Below are positions 56,301 to 62,312 of a stretch of DNA of 64,000 bases, in pieces. The translations under genes were made by a program, and so were the position numbers. Origin of the DNA: Edaphobacter sp. 12200R-103. GTDB taxonomy: Bacteria; Acidobacteriota; Terriglobia; Terriglobales; Acidobacteriaceae. Numbering within the stretch: the stretch's first letter is position 1; every line of letters begins with the position of its first letter. The notes beneath the pieces were generated by a model. That model worked only from the letters and a program-made list of their open reading frames with translations. It was not told where the DNA came from and made no database searches. Where the stretch lies: NCBI RefSeq assembly GCF_010093025.1, contig NZ_CP048114.1, positions 496,001 through 560,000 of the forward strand. The letters are read 5' to 3'.

Positions 56301-56694
56301 GGTGGCAGCCAACTCGTCCGGCGTATATTCGTTTACCGTACCCAGCGGTTCCTACACGGTGACGCCGACGAAGACGGGCTATATCTTCACACCTGCCAGC
56401 CAGGTAGTGATGGTGAATGGCGCAGACAAGACAGCGAACTTTAGTTCGAAGCAGACGTACTCGATCTCTGGAACGATCAGCGGTGGGGGAAGGTCAGGAG
56501 CAACTGTGAAGCTGACCGGGGCGATAACCGCAACGGTCACATCGAACTCATCGGGTGTCTATACCTTCACAGGTTTACCAGCGGGAAGTTACACGGTGAC
56601 GCCCACTAAATCGGGCCACCTGATGATTCCAACGAGTCGTTCGACGACAATCAGTACCTCGAATGTCACTGGACTAAACTTTCTCTCTCTCTAA
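50347..56694 (+). CDS. Giant secreted protein: DMFase-like domain, four DUF4082 domains, ten Ig-like repeats
   Basis: A 2115-residue protein started at ATG 50347 after CAGGAG, with a signal peptide (FALLFVAAFGLGAYAKAQC). Residues about 50-545 resemble the large-subunit domain of N,N-dimethylformamidase (RIDIYRMGYYGG, KIYMDTGHDEYWS, NLAFFGGNQAFWKTRW). An Ig-like domain follows (~555-650). Four DUF4082 domains start at about residues 654, 979, 1226 and 1634, each beginning with a CxC motif (CPCNIW, CNCISIW, CPCNSIW, CPCNTIW). Ten short repeats of ~75 residues (YSISGTISG...T-ADASGNYSFTGL-x-x-GTYTVTP) fill the spaces, three of them before the fourth DUF4082 and four at the end. It is probably an extended surface or matrix protein; amidase activity is not assumed. 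Confidence 0.85.
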   Translation: MSTIRTAPKSRCAVRRINVFCRLFALLFVAAFGLGAYAKAQCANPANAIVAENCLPGSPSSEWDTKTFEGDSTIQGFATDMSVNRGSTISFKIKSTASAYRIDIYRMGYYGGMGARKVATITPSVSLPQSQPTCITDATVGLMDCGNWAVSASWAVPATATSGIYFAHLVRTDTGGSSHIIFIVRDDSSHSAVLFQTADETWQAYNYYGAGSVYSQASPIWDLNGRSFKVSYNRPFLTRNFQQESDTFVFGAEFAMVQWLEQNGYDITYFTGVDAARYGSLMLNHKIYMDTGHDEYWSAQHRANVEAARDAGVNLAFFGGNQAFWKTRWENSIDGSNTQYRTLVCYKETLAFAKIDPTSTWTGTWRDPLLSPPSDGGRPENSLLGTLFMVNGTSADNDGSMKIQVPAEDGKMRFWRNTAAASLAAGTTYNLPTGTLGYEWDSDIDNGSRPAGLFHLSTSTHNLTSDLLLDQGATYGAGTATHNMTMYRAASGALVFSSGSIDWSWALNNNHDNPFSFDLTDPDPAAQQATVNLFADMGVQPATLQPGLVPATASTDTAPPASTISYPTAAMTLNTGSSITVTGTATDGGGRVGAVEVSGDGGTTWHPANGRSNWSYTWIPSQVGSVTLLSRAVDDSGNLETPHGITLTVSPQVCPCNIWRAATPQSADSGDGNAVELGLKFRADADGSILGVRFYKAAANTGAHVGHLWTESGALLGTVTFSGESSSGWQQANFSSPIAVTANTTYVVSYFAPNGHYSVDGEYFIQSGVDNPPLHALADGVDGSNAVFTYGSNGGFPTSTYRGGNYWVDVVFTSSNTYKVTGTIQGPGGAGANVALSGPVMLSTTADASGNYSFDGLVNGTYTITPSNSGVTFTPQSAQVTVNYASLSGVNFSAVVTNPQTISGTITGTAGAGATVNLTGAAIATTAVDASGNYAFTGLLNGSYTVAPQAPAVIFTPASKSVVLSGAGSSGVDFSAQTCNCISIWPSTATPSVIDANDATPVEVGVNFTSSLPGMVYGIRFYKASTNTGTHVGHLWSSSGTLLATATFTNESTSGWQQVTFSTPITITPNVTYVASYFAPAGHYSADSNYFATNGASAPPLQAPAGTSSVPNGVYLYTTSGGFPVQSYASTNYWVDVLFASDQAHSISGTLSGPGSAGAVVNISGSLGTATVTADASGYYSAASLTPGTYTVSASNANAAFTPAMQSVTIGSGDVTGLNFVGSSLCPCNSIWQPTAVPGTVDAGDGKGVETGVRFTADYDGYILGVRFYKAPANTGTHTANLWTGDGSAALLATSALPAETGSGWQQVMFTSPVPVTANTSYVASYYAPQGHYSVTGAQFANAGVDAPPLHASLGTSDQPNGVFAYGSTSLYPDSSYNATNYWVDVVYAKATSFSLGGVLTGSGGAGRTVTISGPGGMQSATADSSGNYRFDGLAPGTYTVTPVASGVVTFSPASQNVTISANHVLGVNFASVQPTYAISGTITGGPGDTVNLSGPVTATTTADASGNYSFTGLYSGTYTVTPGTGGFVVSPSSQSVTVSGADVAAVNFTATGVQYSISGVIAGGAGSTVTLEGPTTLSTTADASGNYSFAGLASGSYLVTPAKQGAVFTPASASITVYNASVSGADFAVPPNCPCNTIWQPSSKPANVDPNDTHASEVGVTFRVDADGYLAGIRFYKGPLNTGTHTGNLWSSTGTLLATATFVNESTTGWQQVLFANPVPVKANTSYVASYFAPQGHYSGDPQSFANGGVDAPPLHALQDGVSGANGLYLYTTVSAFPTSTFGSANYWTDVVYTPTSTYTVTGSISGPGGPNASLVLAGPTTVTATADASGNFSVAGLPNGTYTLTPSAPGMVISPASQSVTINNGHVFGVTFTSQQTYTVSGTLSGAGGANATVTLTGASTASVTANASGAYTVTGLLNGTYTVTPLKTGYAFSPPNQSVTVNNANMTANFGSTALTYTITGTISGAGGPGAAVSLTGTSTATVAANSSGVYSFTVPSGSYTVTPTKTGYIFTPASQVVMVNGADKTANFSSKQTYSISGTISGGGRSGATVKLTGAITATVTSNSSGVYTFTGLPAGSYTVTPTKSGHLMIPTSRSTTISTSNVTGLNFLSL
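52797..56691 (+). repeat. Ten ~220-bp coding repeats interleaved with three further DUF4082 units
   Basis: Ten related units (carboxypeptidase-regulatory/SdrD-B-like) with recurring gcagatgcttcgggtaactacagc-like and ggaacgtacaccgtgacg-like cores occur in this stretch. Units 7-10 lie in tandem at the 3' end. The four DUF4082 units are themselves repeats of about 440 bases. The array could recombine. Confidence 0.75.
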
Positions 56695-56737
56695 CTGAGC
56701 CAGATATGCTCTAGTGGTATCGAGGTAGTTGGATTTG

Positions 56738-57901
56738 ATGTTAACGATTCGAGCAGCAGGGTTGGCAATTTTGTCAGCCCTTTTACCTCTGTCAGTGACT
56801 GGGCAGAGCAGGGGTCATGTCCATCAGCGTGCGAAGCCGTCCGGCAGTGTTGCGTCTCAGGTTTCTGCTGTACAGGACCGTCGCGGTGTCACTCGGGTGT
56901 ATTACATCGCAGCGGATGAGGTGGATTGGGACTATACCCCGCAAGGCAGAAATCGGCTGGGATTACCTCATCCCGAAGCGGCAGAGGATGAGTCGAATGC
57001 GGGAAAAACACATAGGATCTATCACAAGGCGGTTTATCACGAGTACACCGATGCCACCTTCAAGACGCTCAAGCCCCGGCCGCCTCAATGGGAACACCTG
57101 GGAGTCCTGGGACCTTTGATCCGCGCTGAAGTCGGCGATTCGATCCGTGTCGTCTTCCGAAATAACACTCACCTTGCAGTCACGATGCATCCCCACAATG
57201 TTCGCTACGCCAAGGATGCAGAAGGAGCAATGTACAACGACGGCACCAGCGCGGCGGTGAAAGCGGATGACGCAGTCCGCCCTGGGGCGACCTATACCTA
57301 TATCTGGAAGGTGCCGGAGCGTAGCGGACCCGGGCCGATGGACGGCAGTTCGATCATCTCGATGTATCATTCGCACTTTGTCGAATCGAGGGATATCAAT
57401 ACCGGCCTGATCGGTCCAATCATCATTACGAGGAAAGGGGAAGCGAGGCCTGACGGCTCGCCGAAAGACATAGACCGTGAGTTCATAGCCGACTTTGCTA
57501 TCTTCGATGAGACAAATAGCTGGTTTGTGGAGCGAAATATTGGCAAGCAAATCCGAGGCGCACGCCTAAAGGTCTCCGATCCTGCGCTTCGTGAGCAGCA
57601 CCTTCTTTATTCGATCAACGGCTATATCGAAGGCAACATGCCAATGTTGACGATGCACAAGGGAGAAAAAGTGCGTTGGTATCTCCTTTCGAACAGCAAC
57701 GAAGAAGATATACATATGGCCCATTGGCACGCCAATACCGTGACATGGAATGGCATGCACATGGATACGATGTTCCTCGGTCCAATGGCAATGGCGACTG
57801 CAGACATGGTTCCCGACAGTGAGGGAATCTGGCTCTTTCATTGCCACGTTAACGACCATTATGAAGGCGGGATGGTCGCCCGCTATCAGGTACTACCTTG
57901 A
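56738..57901 (+). CDS. Two-domain multicopper oxidase, ceruloplasmin/hephaestin-like
   Basis: A 387-residue protein, started at ATG 56738 with GAGG 12 bases upstream (TTG 56729 is possible), with a signal peptide (LSALLPLSVTGQS). Two cupredoxin domains are visible. Domain 1 has the trinuclear-site motifs HPHN and YHSH. Domain 2 has HMAHWH and HCHVNDH with a Met ten residues after the Cys, i.e. a type-1 site. Stretches such as YYIAADEVDWDYTPQG, LGPLIRAEVGDSIRV, DINTGLIGPIII and DIDREFIADFAIFDE closely follow animal ceruloplasmin/hephaestin domains. A type-1 site only in domain 2 fits the type-B two-domain (SLAC-like) group, which assembles as a trimer. Possible ferroxidase activity is inferred. 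Confidence 0.85.
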   Translation: MLTIRAAGLAILSALLPLSVTGQSRGHVHQRAKPSGSVASQVSAVQDRRGVTRVYYIAADEVDWDYTPQGRNRLGLPHPEAAEDESNAGKTHRIYHKAVYHEYTDATFKTLKPRPPQWEHLGVLGPLIRAEVGDSIRVVFRNNTHLAVTMHPHNVRYAKDAEGAMYNDGTSAAVKADDAVRPGATYTYIWKVPERSGPGPMDGSSIISMYHSHFVESRDINTGLIGPIIITRKGEARPDGSPKDIDREFIADFAIFDETNSWFVERNIGKQIRGARLKVSDPALREQHLLYSINGYIEGNMPMLTMHKGEKVRWYLLSNSNEEDIHMAHWHANTVTWNGMHMDTMFLGPMAMATADMVPDSEGIWLFHCHVNDHYEGGMVARYQVLP

Positions 57902-57913
57902 ACTGCACTTCCG

Positions 57914-57944
57914 CATGGTTTGAGCGTTAGGCGCTCAAACCATG
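57914..57944. terminator. Perfect 13-bp inverted repeat between convergent genes
   Basis: CATGGTTTGAGCG-TTAGG-CGCTCAAACCATG is a perfect 13-bp stem with a 5-base loop. It lies 13 bases after the oxidase stop and overlaps the last codons of the convergent regulator gene. There is no long T-run on either side, so it may be a bidirectional transcription stop or a transcript-stabilising hairpin. Confidence 0.6.
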
Positions 57945-59333
57945 CTGTTGAATCTTGTAGAGAAGACTCCTATAGCTGATATTGAGATTCATGGCTGCTT
58001 TGCGACGGTTCCAGCCAGAAGCTGAGAGAGCGTCCTGCAACATACGAATCTCCGTTTGGTTCTTGATCTCGCTGATCGCGTTTTTCATGCCGGCTGGCAT
58101 CGTATCCTTTTTCTCGGTTTGCACTTCTCCCGCAACTAAAGGAGCCGTGGCCTTCTGAACTTGCGTTTTGTTTTGGAGATAGGCATAAGCAGCTTCCTGA
58201 TCGCGAAGAATCAGGGTGCGAATCACGAAGTTGCGTAGTTCGCGAAGATTACCAGGCCAATGATATTGCATGGAGGCTTCGAAGATGCGATCTGAGAGGA
58301 TGAGCGGTTGCGCGACACCTGCAGCTCCGCGCCGATTCAGTTCCTCAATCAGAAGAGGAATCTCTTCGCGGCGTTCACGAAGAGGTGGAACGACAAGTGT
58401 CAGGGTGTTCAACCGATAATAGAGATCCTCGCGGAAGCGCTTTTCGGCGATCGCGGCCTGCATATCAATGTTCGTAGCAGCCAGAATGCGGACATCGACC
58501 TGGGTGGAAGCGCGCCCACCCAGCCTGCAGAACGAACCGTCCTGAAGGACGTGGAGTAACTTGGCCTGCATCTGAGGGCTCATCTCGCCAATCTCGTCCA
58601 ACAGGATGGTGCCTTTATTCGCGAGTTCGAACTTGCCGGGCTTGGACTTCATTGCACCCGTGAAGGCTCCGGCCTCATAACCGAACAGTTCGCTCTCGAG
58701 CAACTCCGTAGGGAGAGCAGCGCAATTCACATTAAGAAAACGGTTCTCGGAGCGCACGTGGTACTTGTGCAGCAGCATGGCAACGATCTCTTTGCCAACG
58801 CCGCTCTCGCCCAGGATCAACACGGGAATATCAATCGGTGCAAGTACACGAATGTCGCGATACAGCTGCATCATGGAAGGTGAGGCAGCGAGGAAGAAGC
58901 GATTGTTGCCCAACTCCTCCAGATGATAGTTGCGATCGGGAGGCGAAGCCGGAAACGGAGTATCTACAGACGCCTCTTGATGCAGGAGTTTCTCTAGATC
59001 GTGCATCGTGAGAGGTTTATTGAAAACGGTCGCAATCTTCCATTTTGCTGCAAAGTCCTGCCATGTCTTGTTCTCTCTATCGGCAAGAATGCAGAATTGA
59101 CGGCTGGGTATCAAGTCCATCAGCGAGGAATCAAAAAACCTCTCACTTCCATGATCTTTTCCAGCGTCAAGTAGAACAAAATCTGCTCGCACTCCGCGGT
59201 TCAGCAGTTGAATTGCGTCGCGCGCAGACGGTACACAGATTGTTTGATAGCCCTGGGGAGAGAGTGAGCTATGAACCAAGTTACCAACTTCCATATCGTC
59301 ACTGATTGCAAGAATACGTACAGCGTCCACCAT
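57927..59333 (-). CDS. Sigma-54-dependent response regulator (NtrC family, Fis-type HTH)
   Basis: A 468-residue protein started at ATG 59333 (VDAVRILAISDD), which opens directly into a receiver domain; the longer frame to 59534 would put unrelated hydrophobic residues in front. The receiver has the acidic pair Asp12/Asp13, a candidate phospho-acceptor Asp56 (LLDAGKD) and Lys106 (FNKP). The AAA+ domain has Walker A GESGVGKE and the sigma-54-contacting loop GAFTGA at 222-227. A Fis-type helix-turn-helix ends the protein (NRRKAAMNLNISYRSLLYKI). It activates sigma-54 promoters, and such promoters occur several times in this window. No histidine kinase gene is adjacent, so its signal is unknown. 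Confidence 0.93.
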   Translation of the reverse strand: MVDAVRILAISDDMEVGNLVHSSLSPQGYQTICVPSARDAIQLLNRGVRADFVLLDAGKDHGSERFFDSSLMDLIPSRQFCILADRENKTWQDFAAKWKIATVFNKPLTMHDLEKLLHQEASVDTPFPASPPDRNYHLEELGNNRFFLAASPSMMQLYRDIRVLAPIDIPVLILGESGVGKEIVAMLLHKYHVRSENRFLNVNCAALPTELLESELFGYEAGAFTGAMKSKPGKFELANKGTILLDEIGEMSPQMQAKLLHVLQDGSFCRLGGRASTQVDVRILAATNIDMQAAIAEKRFREDLYYRLNTLTLVVPPLRERREEIPLLIEELNRRGAAGVAQPLILSDRIFEASMQYHWPGNLRELRNFVIRTLILRDQEAAYAYLQNKTQVQKATAPLVAGEVQTEKKDTMPAGMKNAISEIKNQTEIRMLQDALSASGWNRRKAAMNLNISYRSLLYKIQQHGLSA

Positions 59334-59664
59334 GTGAGATAGACCTCGTGAGTATGAAAATGTGCCGCTACTCCGCATCAACGCTTGTTGATACGGAAGC
59401 GGGATTCTCAGGACACGAATCAAGGGCTGCCCGGAGAACCATGCAGATAATGAACCCATCGTTAGGAACGATTGAGCCGTAAAAAAAATGAGCCAAAAAA
59501 ATGGGACCGAAAGACGCTTTAGGGCAGGTAACACTTCTCTAAGTTACTAATCTGGTTGAGGTAGGCTGCTTAGATGATGTTGTAATCTCCCCTGAAGTGG
59601 TGTGAATTTAAACGCATTCCGGGGAAGAGTCAAACAATTTTTTGTCCAACAAAATGCACATCGT

Positions 59665-59681
59665 TTGCATTGTTTTGCGCA
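59665..59681. promoter_or_regulatory. Putative activator-binding site, TTGCR-N6-TGYGCA
   Basis: TTGCATTGTTTTGCGCA has the same pattern as the sites at 25309 and 32340. It lies 136 bases upstream of the sigma-54 promoter at 59818. Confidence 0.45.
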
Positions 59682-59817
59682 TTCTTGTAACTCTTGCAAG
59701 CCTGTAATTTACGATGAGATAGGAAATGAATTGCATTGCGAATTTTTCCCGGTATTTAGTAAAAAAGTGTAAGTTACCTCACATCTCTTAAGTAACTATT
59801 CAGTACCTTCTAGAATT

Positions 59818-59833
59818 TGGCACTTATCTTGCA
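59818..59833 (+). promoter_or_regulatory. Consensus sigma-54 promoter for lhgO
   Basis: TGGCAC-TTATC-TTGCA matches the -24/-12 consensus at every defined position. The -12 GC predicts transcription start near 59844, which is one base before the first possible ATG at 59845. The real start is therefore more likely at 59905, leaving a leader of about 60 bases. Confidence 0.85.
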
Positions 59834-59904
59834 CGCTTGTACGGATGAATTTCGTTGGATGTGATACCTGGCGAAATAGTTCTGTGAATTTGTTAGTGAG
59901 GCTA

Positions 59905-61125
59905 ATGGATACTTTGGGCTTTGCCACTTGCGACGTTGTTATTCTTGGAGCCGGTATTGTTGGCTTAGCGACCGGGCTTGACTTGATCAGCCGCTTTCCC
60001 AGGCTGTCCCTCGTTGTTCTTGATAAAGAGCAGAAGGTCGCTGCTCACCAGACGAGCCATAACAGCGGTGTCATCCATTCCGGTATTTACTATAAGCCTG
60101 GCAGTCTGAAGGCCAGTCTTTGTGTCAATGGCGCGGATGCGATGATTCGCTTTTGTACGGAGTATGCGATTCCCTATGAAATTTGCGGGAAGATCATCGT
60201 CGCAACGGCTCAGGATGAGATACCTCGGCTGGAAGAGTTGTACAAGCGCGGAACAGGAAATGGCCTTGACGGACTGAGATTCATTTCGTCCGAAGAGATA
60301 CGGGAGCTGGAACCCTACTCTGCAGGTATTCGTGGCATTCATGTGCCAGCCACAGGAATCGTCGACTATGCTCGGGTGGCAGCCAAGTATGCGGAGCTGA
60401 TTTCTACGCGAGGTGCTCGGGTTTTTCTCTCTCATGAAGTGATCGGGTTCAAGCGCTCCGACGGTCTAACAATCGTCAAAACCACAGATGGAGAGATTTC
60501 AGCAAAACTTGTTATCAATTGCGGCGGGTTGCAAAGTGACAGGATCAGTCAAATGGCTAACGCAAAGCTCAACCTGCAGATTGTTCCATTTCGTGGAGAG
60601 TACTACGACCTGGTCCCTTCAAAGGCTCATTATCTTAGAGGGCTGATCTACCCTGTCCCTGATCCGCGGTTTCCTTTTCTCGGGGTGCATTTCACTCGTC
60701 GGATCGGCGGGGGCATCGAGGCAGGACCAAATGCGGTGCTGGCGTTGAAACGTGAGGGCTATGCGAAGAGTGATTTCAGCCCGCGTGATATTGCGGAATA
60801 TGGCATTTTCCCTGGATTTTGGAGAATGGCAGCGAAATACTGGAAAACTTCGGCGGGGGAGTATTATCGCTCATGGAACAAGGCTGCCTTTGTCCGAGCC
60901 TTACAACGATTGATGCCCGAGATCACGGCTGAAGACCTGCTGCCAGGAGGTTCAGGCGTTCGAGCCCAAGCTCTGGATGTTCACGGCAAACTGATCGATG
61001 ACTTCCATTTCGAGTACACCGAAGGAATGATTCACGTTTGCAATGTCCCGTCTCCAGCAGCAACTGCATCGCTGGCGATTGGACGACATATCGTAGATAT
61101 GCTGGTCAAACAGAATCGGTTCTAA
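59905..61125 (+). CDS. lhgO: L-2-hydroxyglutarate oxidase (FAD-dependent)
   Basis: A 406-residue flavoprotein of the DAO/LhgO family. GAGIVG near the N-terminus is the FAD-binding dinucleotide motif, followed by HQTSHNSGVIHSGIYY, which is typical of LhgO/L2HGDH. The C-terminal part has RRIGGGIEAGPNAVLALKREGY and LPGGSGVRAQALD, also family hallmarks. The enzyme oxidises L-2-hydroxyglutarate to 2-oxoglutarate and passes electrons to the quinone pool. The start at ATG 59905 is chosen because GTGAGG lies five bases upstream and because the sigma-54 promoter excludes 59845. A strong hairpin follows. Control by the sigma-54 activator next door is inferred. Confidence 0.93.
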   Translation: MDTLGFATCDVVILGAGIVGLATGLDLISRFPRLSLVVLDKEQKVAAHQTSHNSGVIHSGIYYKPGSLKASLCVNGADAMIRFCTEYAIPYEICGKIIVATAQDEIPRLEELYKRGTGNGLDGLRFISSEEIRELEPYSAGIRGIHVPATGIVDYARVAAKYAELISTRGARVFLSHEVIGFKRSDGLTIVKTTDGEISAKLVINCGGLQSDRISQMANAKLNLQIVPFRGEYYDLVPSKAHYLRGLIYPVPDPRFPFLGVHFTRRIGGGIEAGPNAVLALKREGYAKSDFSPRDIAEYGIFPGFWRMAAKYWKTSAGEYYRSWNKAAFVRALQRLMPEITAEDLLPGGSGVRAQALDVHGKLIDDFHFEYTEGMIHVCNVPSPAATASLAIGRHIVDMLVKQNRF

Positions 61126-61134
61126 TAAAAAGAT

Positions 61135-61167
61135 TTCGATCTCGGCCGGTGCTAGGCCGAGATCGAA
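61135..61167. terminator. Perfect 13-bp hairpin between lhgO and the convergent DegT gene
   Basis: TTCGATCTCGGCC-GGTGCTA-GGCCGAGATCGAA forms a 13-bp stem. On the minus strand it is followed by a T-rich tract (ATCTTTTTATTA), so it is a standard intrinsic terminator for the DegT operon. It overlaps the last codons of that gene and may also stop lhgO transcription. Confidence 0.75.
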
Positions 61168-62312
61168 TAAAGAGCTTCAATAACGTAGTCCTGATCAGAT
61201 TCCGTCATCTGGTGAAACAGGGGCAGGATGAGCGCTGTCTTCGCGATTAGGTTAGTCTGAGGCAAGGTCGCCTCCCAGCGCTCCTCGCGATACGGAATTT
61301 CGCGATGGGTCGCCATGATGGCTCTGCGAGTCGAGATATTCTTCTCAAGAAGTGTCTGCATGACGGCGTCCCTCTTCTCGGCTGCAGATCCGATGAGCTT
61401 AACCATGTATGACTGGTAGTTGTGTAGGCAGTTTGCAGGGACAAAAGGGGTTTCGAGCCATGAGAGCGCAAGGAGAGCCTGGTCGTACCGCGAAGCAAGA
61501 TGGCGGCGGCGCTCAAGAAAACCTGGCAACCGGCCCAGTTGTACACTTCCGACTGCAGCCTGCATATCCGTCATGCGGAAGTTATAACCAACTTCGTCAT
61601 AGGTTTCGGTTGTCACCTGTTTCGCATTGTGGCGAGCGACATCTGACAGGCTCATGGCGTGCTGACGCAGCTTGCGAAGGCGATTGGCTACTTCAGCATC
61701 ATTCGTCGTAATCATGCCGCCTTCACCCGTAGTCAGAATCTTTCGGGGATGGAAGCTGAAACAGGCTACCGTACCGAGTGGTTTACCAATTCGTTGTCCC
61801 TCATACTCCGACCCGATTGCGCAGGCGGCATCTTCGATCACAGCGAGGCTATGCTTTGCAGCGATCTCCAGGATTGTGTTCATCTCCGCCGGAAGGCCGA
61901 TCTGATGAACGACGAGGATCGCTTTGGTCTTTGGCGTGATCAGCTCTTCCAACTTGAGCGGATCGAGATTGAAAGTTACAGGGTCGATATCGCAGAAGAT
62001 CGGTGTGGCGCCGACGTAGGTGATGGAATTGGCCGTCGCGATAAAAGAAAGGCTTGGACAGATAACCTCGTCGCCTGGGCTGATCTTGCATGCCATCATG
62101 GCCAGATGCAGAGCCGTCGTGCAGGAGGAGACCGCAACGGAATGATCGCAACCAATATAGTTAGAAAAATTCCTCTCGAAATCAGCAACGCGTGGTCCCT
62201 GCGTAATCCATCCGGAACGCAATGCTTCAACGACAGCATGTTCCTCTTCTGTGCCGATATAAGGTCGTGCCACCGGAATCATTGCCGGTATCTGTATAGA
62301 CGTAGTGCTCAT
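61152..62312 (-). CDS. DegT/DnrJ/EryC1/StrS family sugar aminotransferase
   Basis: A 386-residue PLP enzyme of the sugar aminotransferase family. Visible are SSCTTALHLAM near residue 63, IEDAACAIGSEYEG (PLP phosphate/ring region) and the Schiff-base Lys in FSFHPRKILTTGEGG. Family members add an amino group to a keto-sugar nucleotide, often at C3 or C4. The start overlaps the stop of the SDR gene by ATGA (62309-62312), so it follows directly in the operon. The stop is inside a terminator hairpin. Product is probably an amino sugar for a surface polysaccharide. Confidence 0.92.
   Translation of the reverse strand: MSTTSIQIPAMIPVARPYIGTEEEHAVVEALRSGWITQGPRVADFERNFSNYIGCDHSVAVSSCTTALHLAMMACKISPGDEVICPSLSFIATANSITYVGATPIFCDIDPVTFNLDPLKLEELITPKTKAILVVHQIGLPAEMNTILEIAAKHSLAVIEDAACAIGSEYEGQRIGKPLGTVACFSFHPRKILTTGEGGMITTNDAEVANRLRKLRQHAMSLSDVARHNAKQVTTETYDEVGYNFRMTDMQAAVGSVQLGRLPGFLERRRHLASRYDQALLALSWLETPFVPANCLHNYQSYMVKLIGSAAEKRDAVMQTLLEKNISTRRAIMATHREIPYREERWEATLPQTNLIAKTALILPLFHQMTESDQDYVIEALYSISA

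Larger units (their letters stand above)
59334..59904. other. Divergent regulatory region between the sigma-54 activator and lhgO
   Basis: About 570 bases without a gene, markedly A+T-rich from 59560 onward. TTGC/GCAA half-sites occur at 59653-59671 (AATGCA...TGCATT), 59665-59681 (the 17-base motif), 59693-59700 (CTTGCAAG) and 59730-59744. A consensus sigma-54 promoter is at 59818. The regulator's own promoter on the minus strand is not obvious. Confidence 0.6.
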
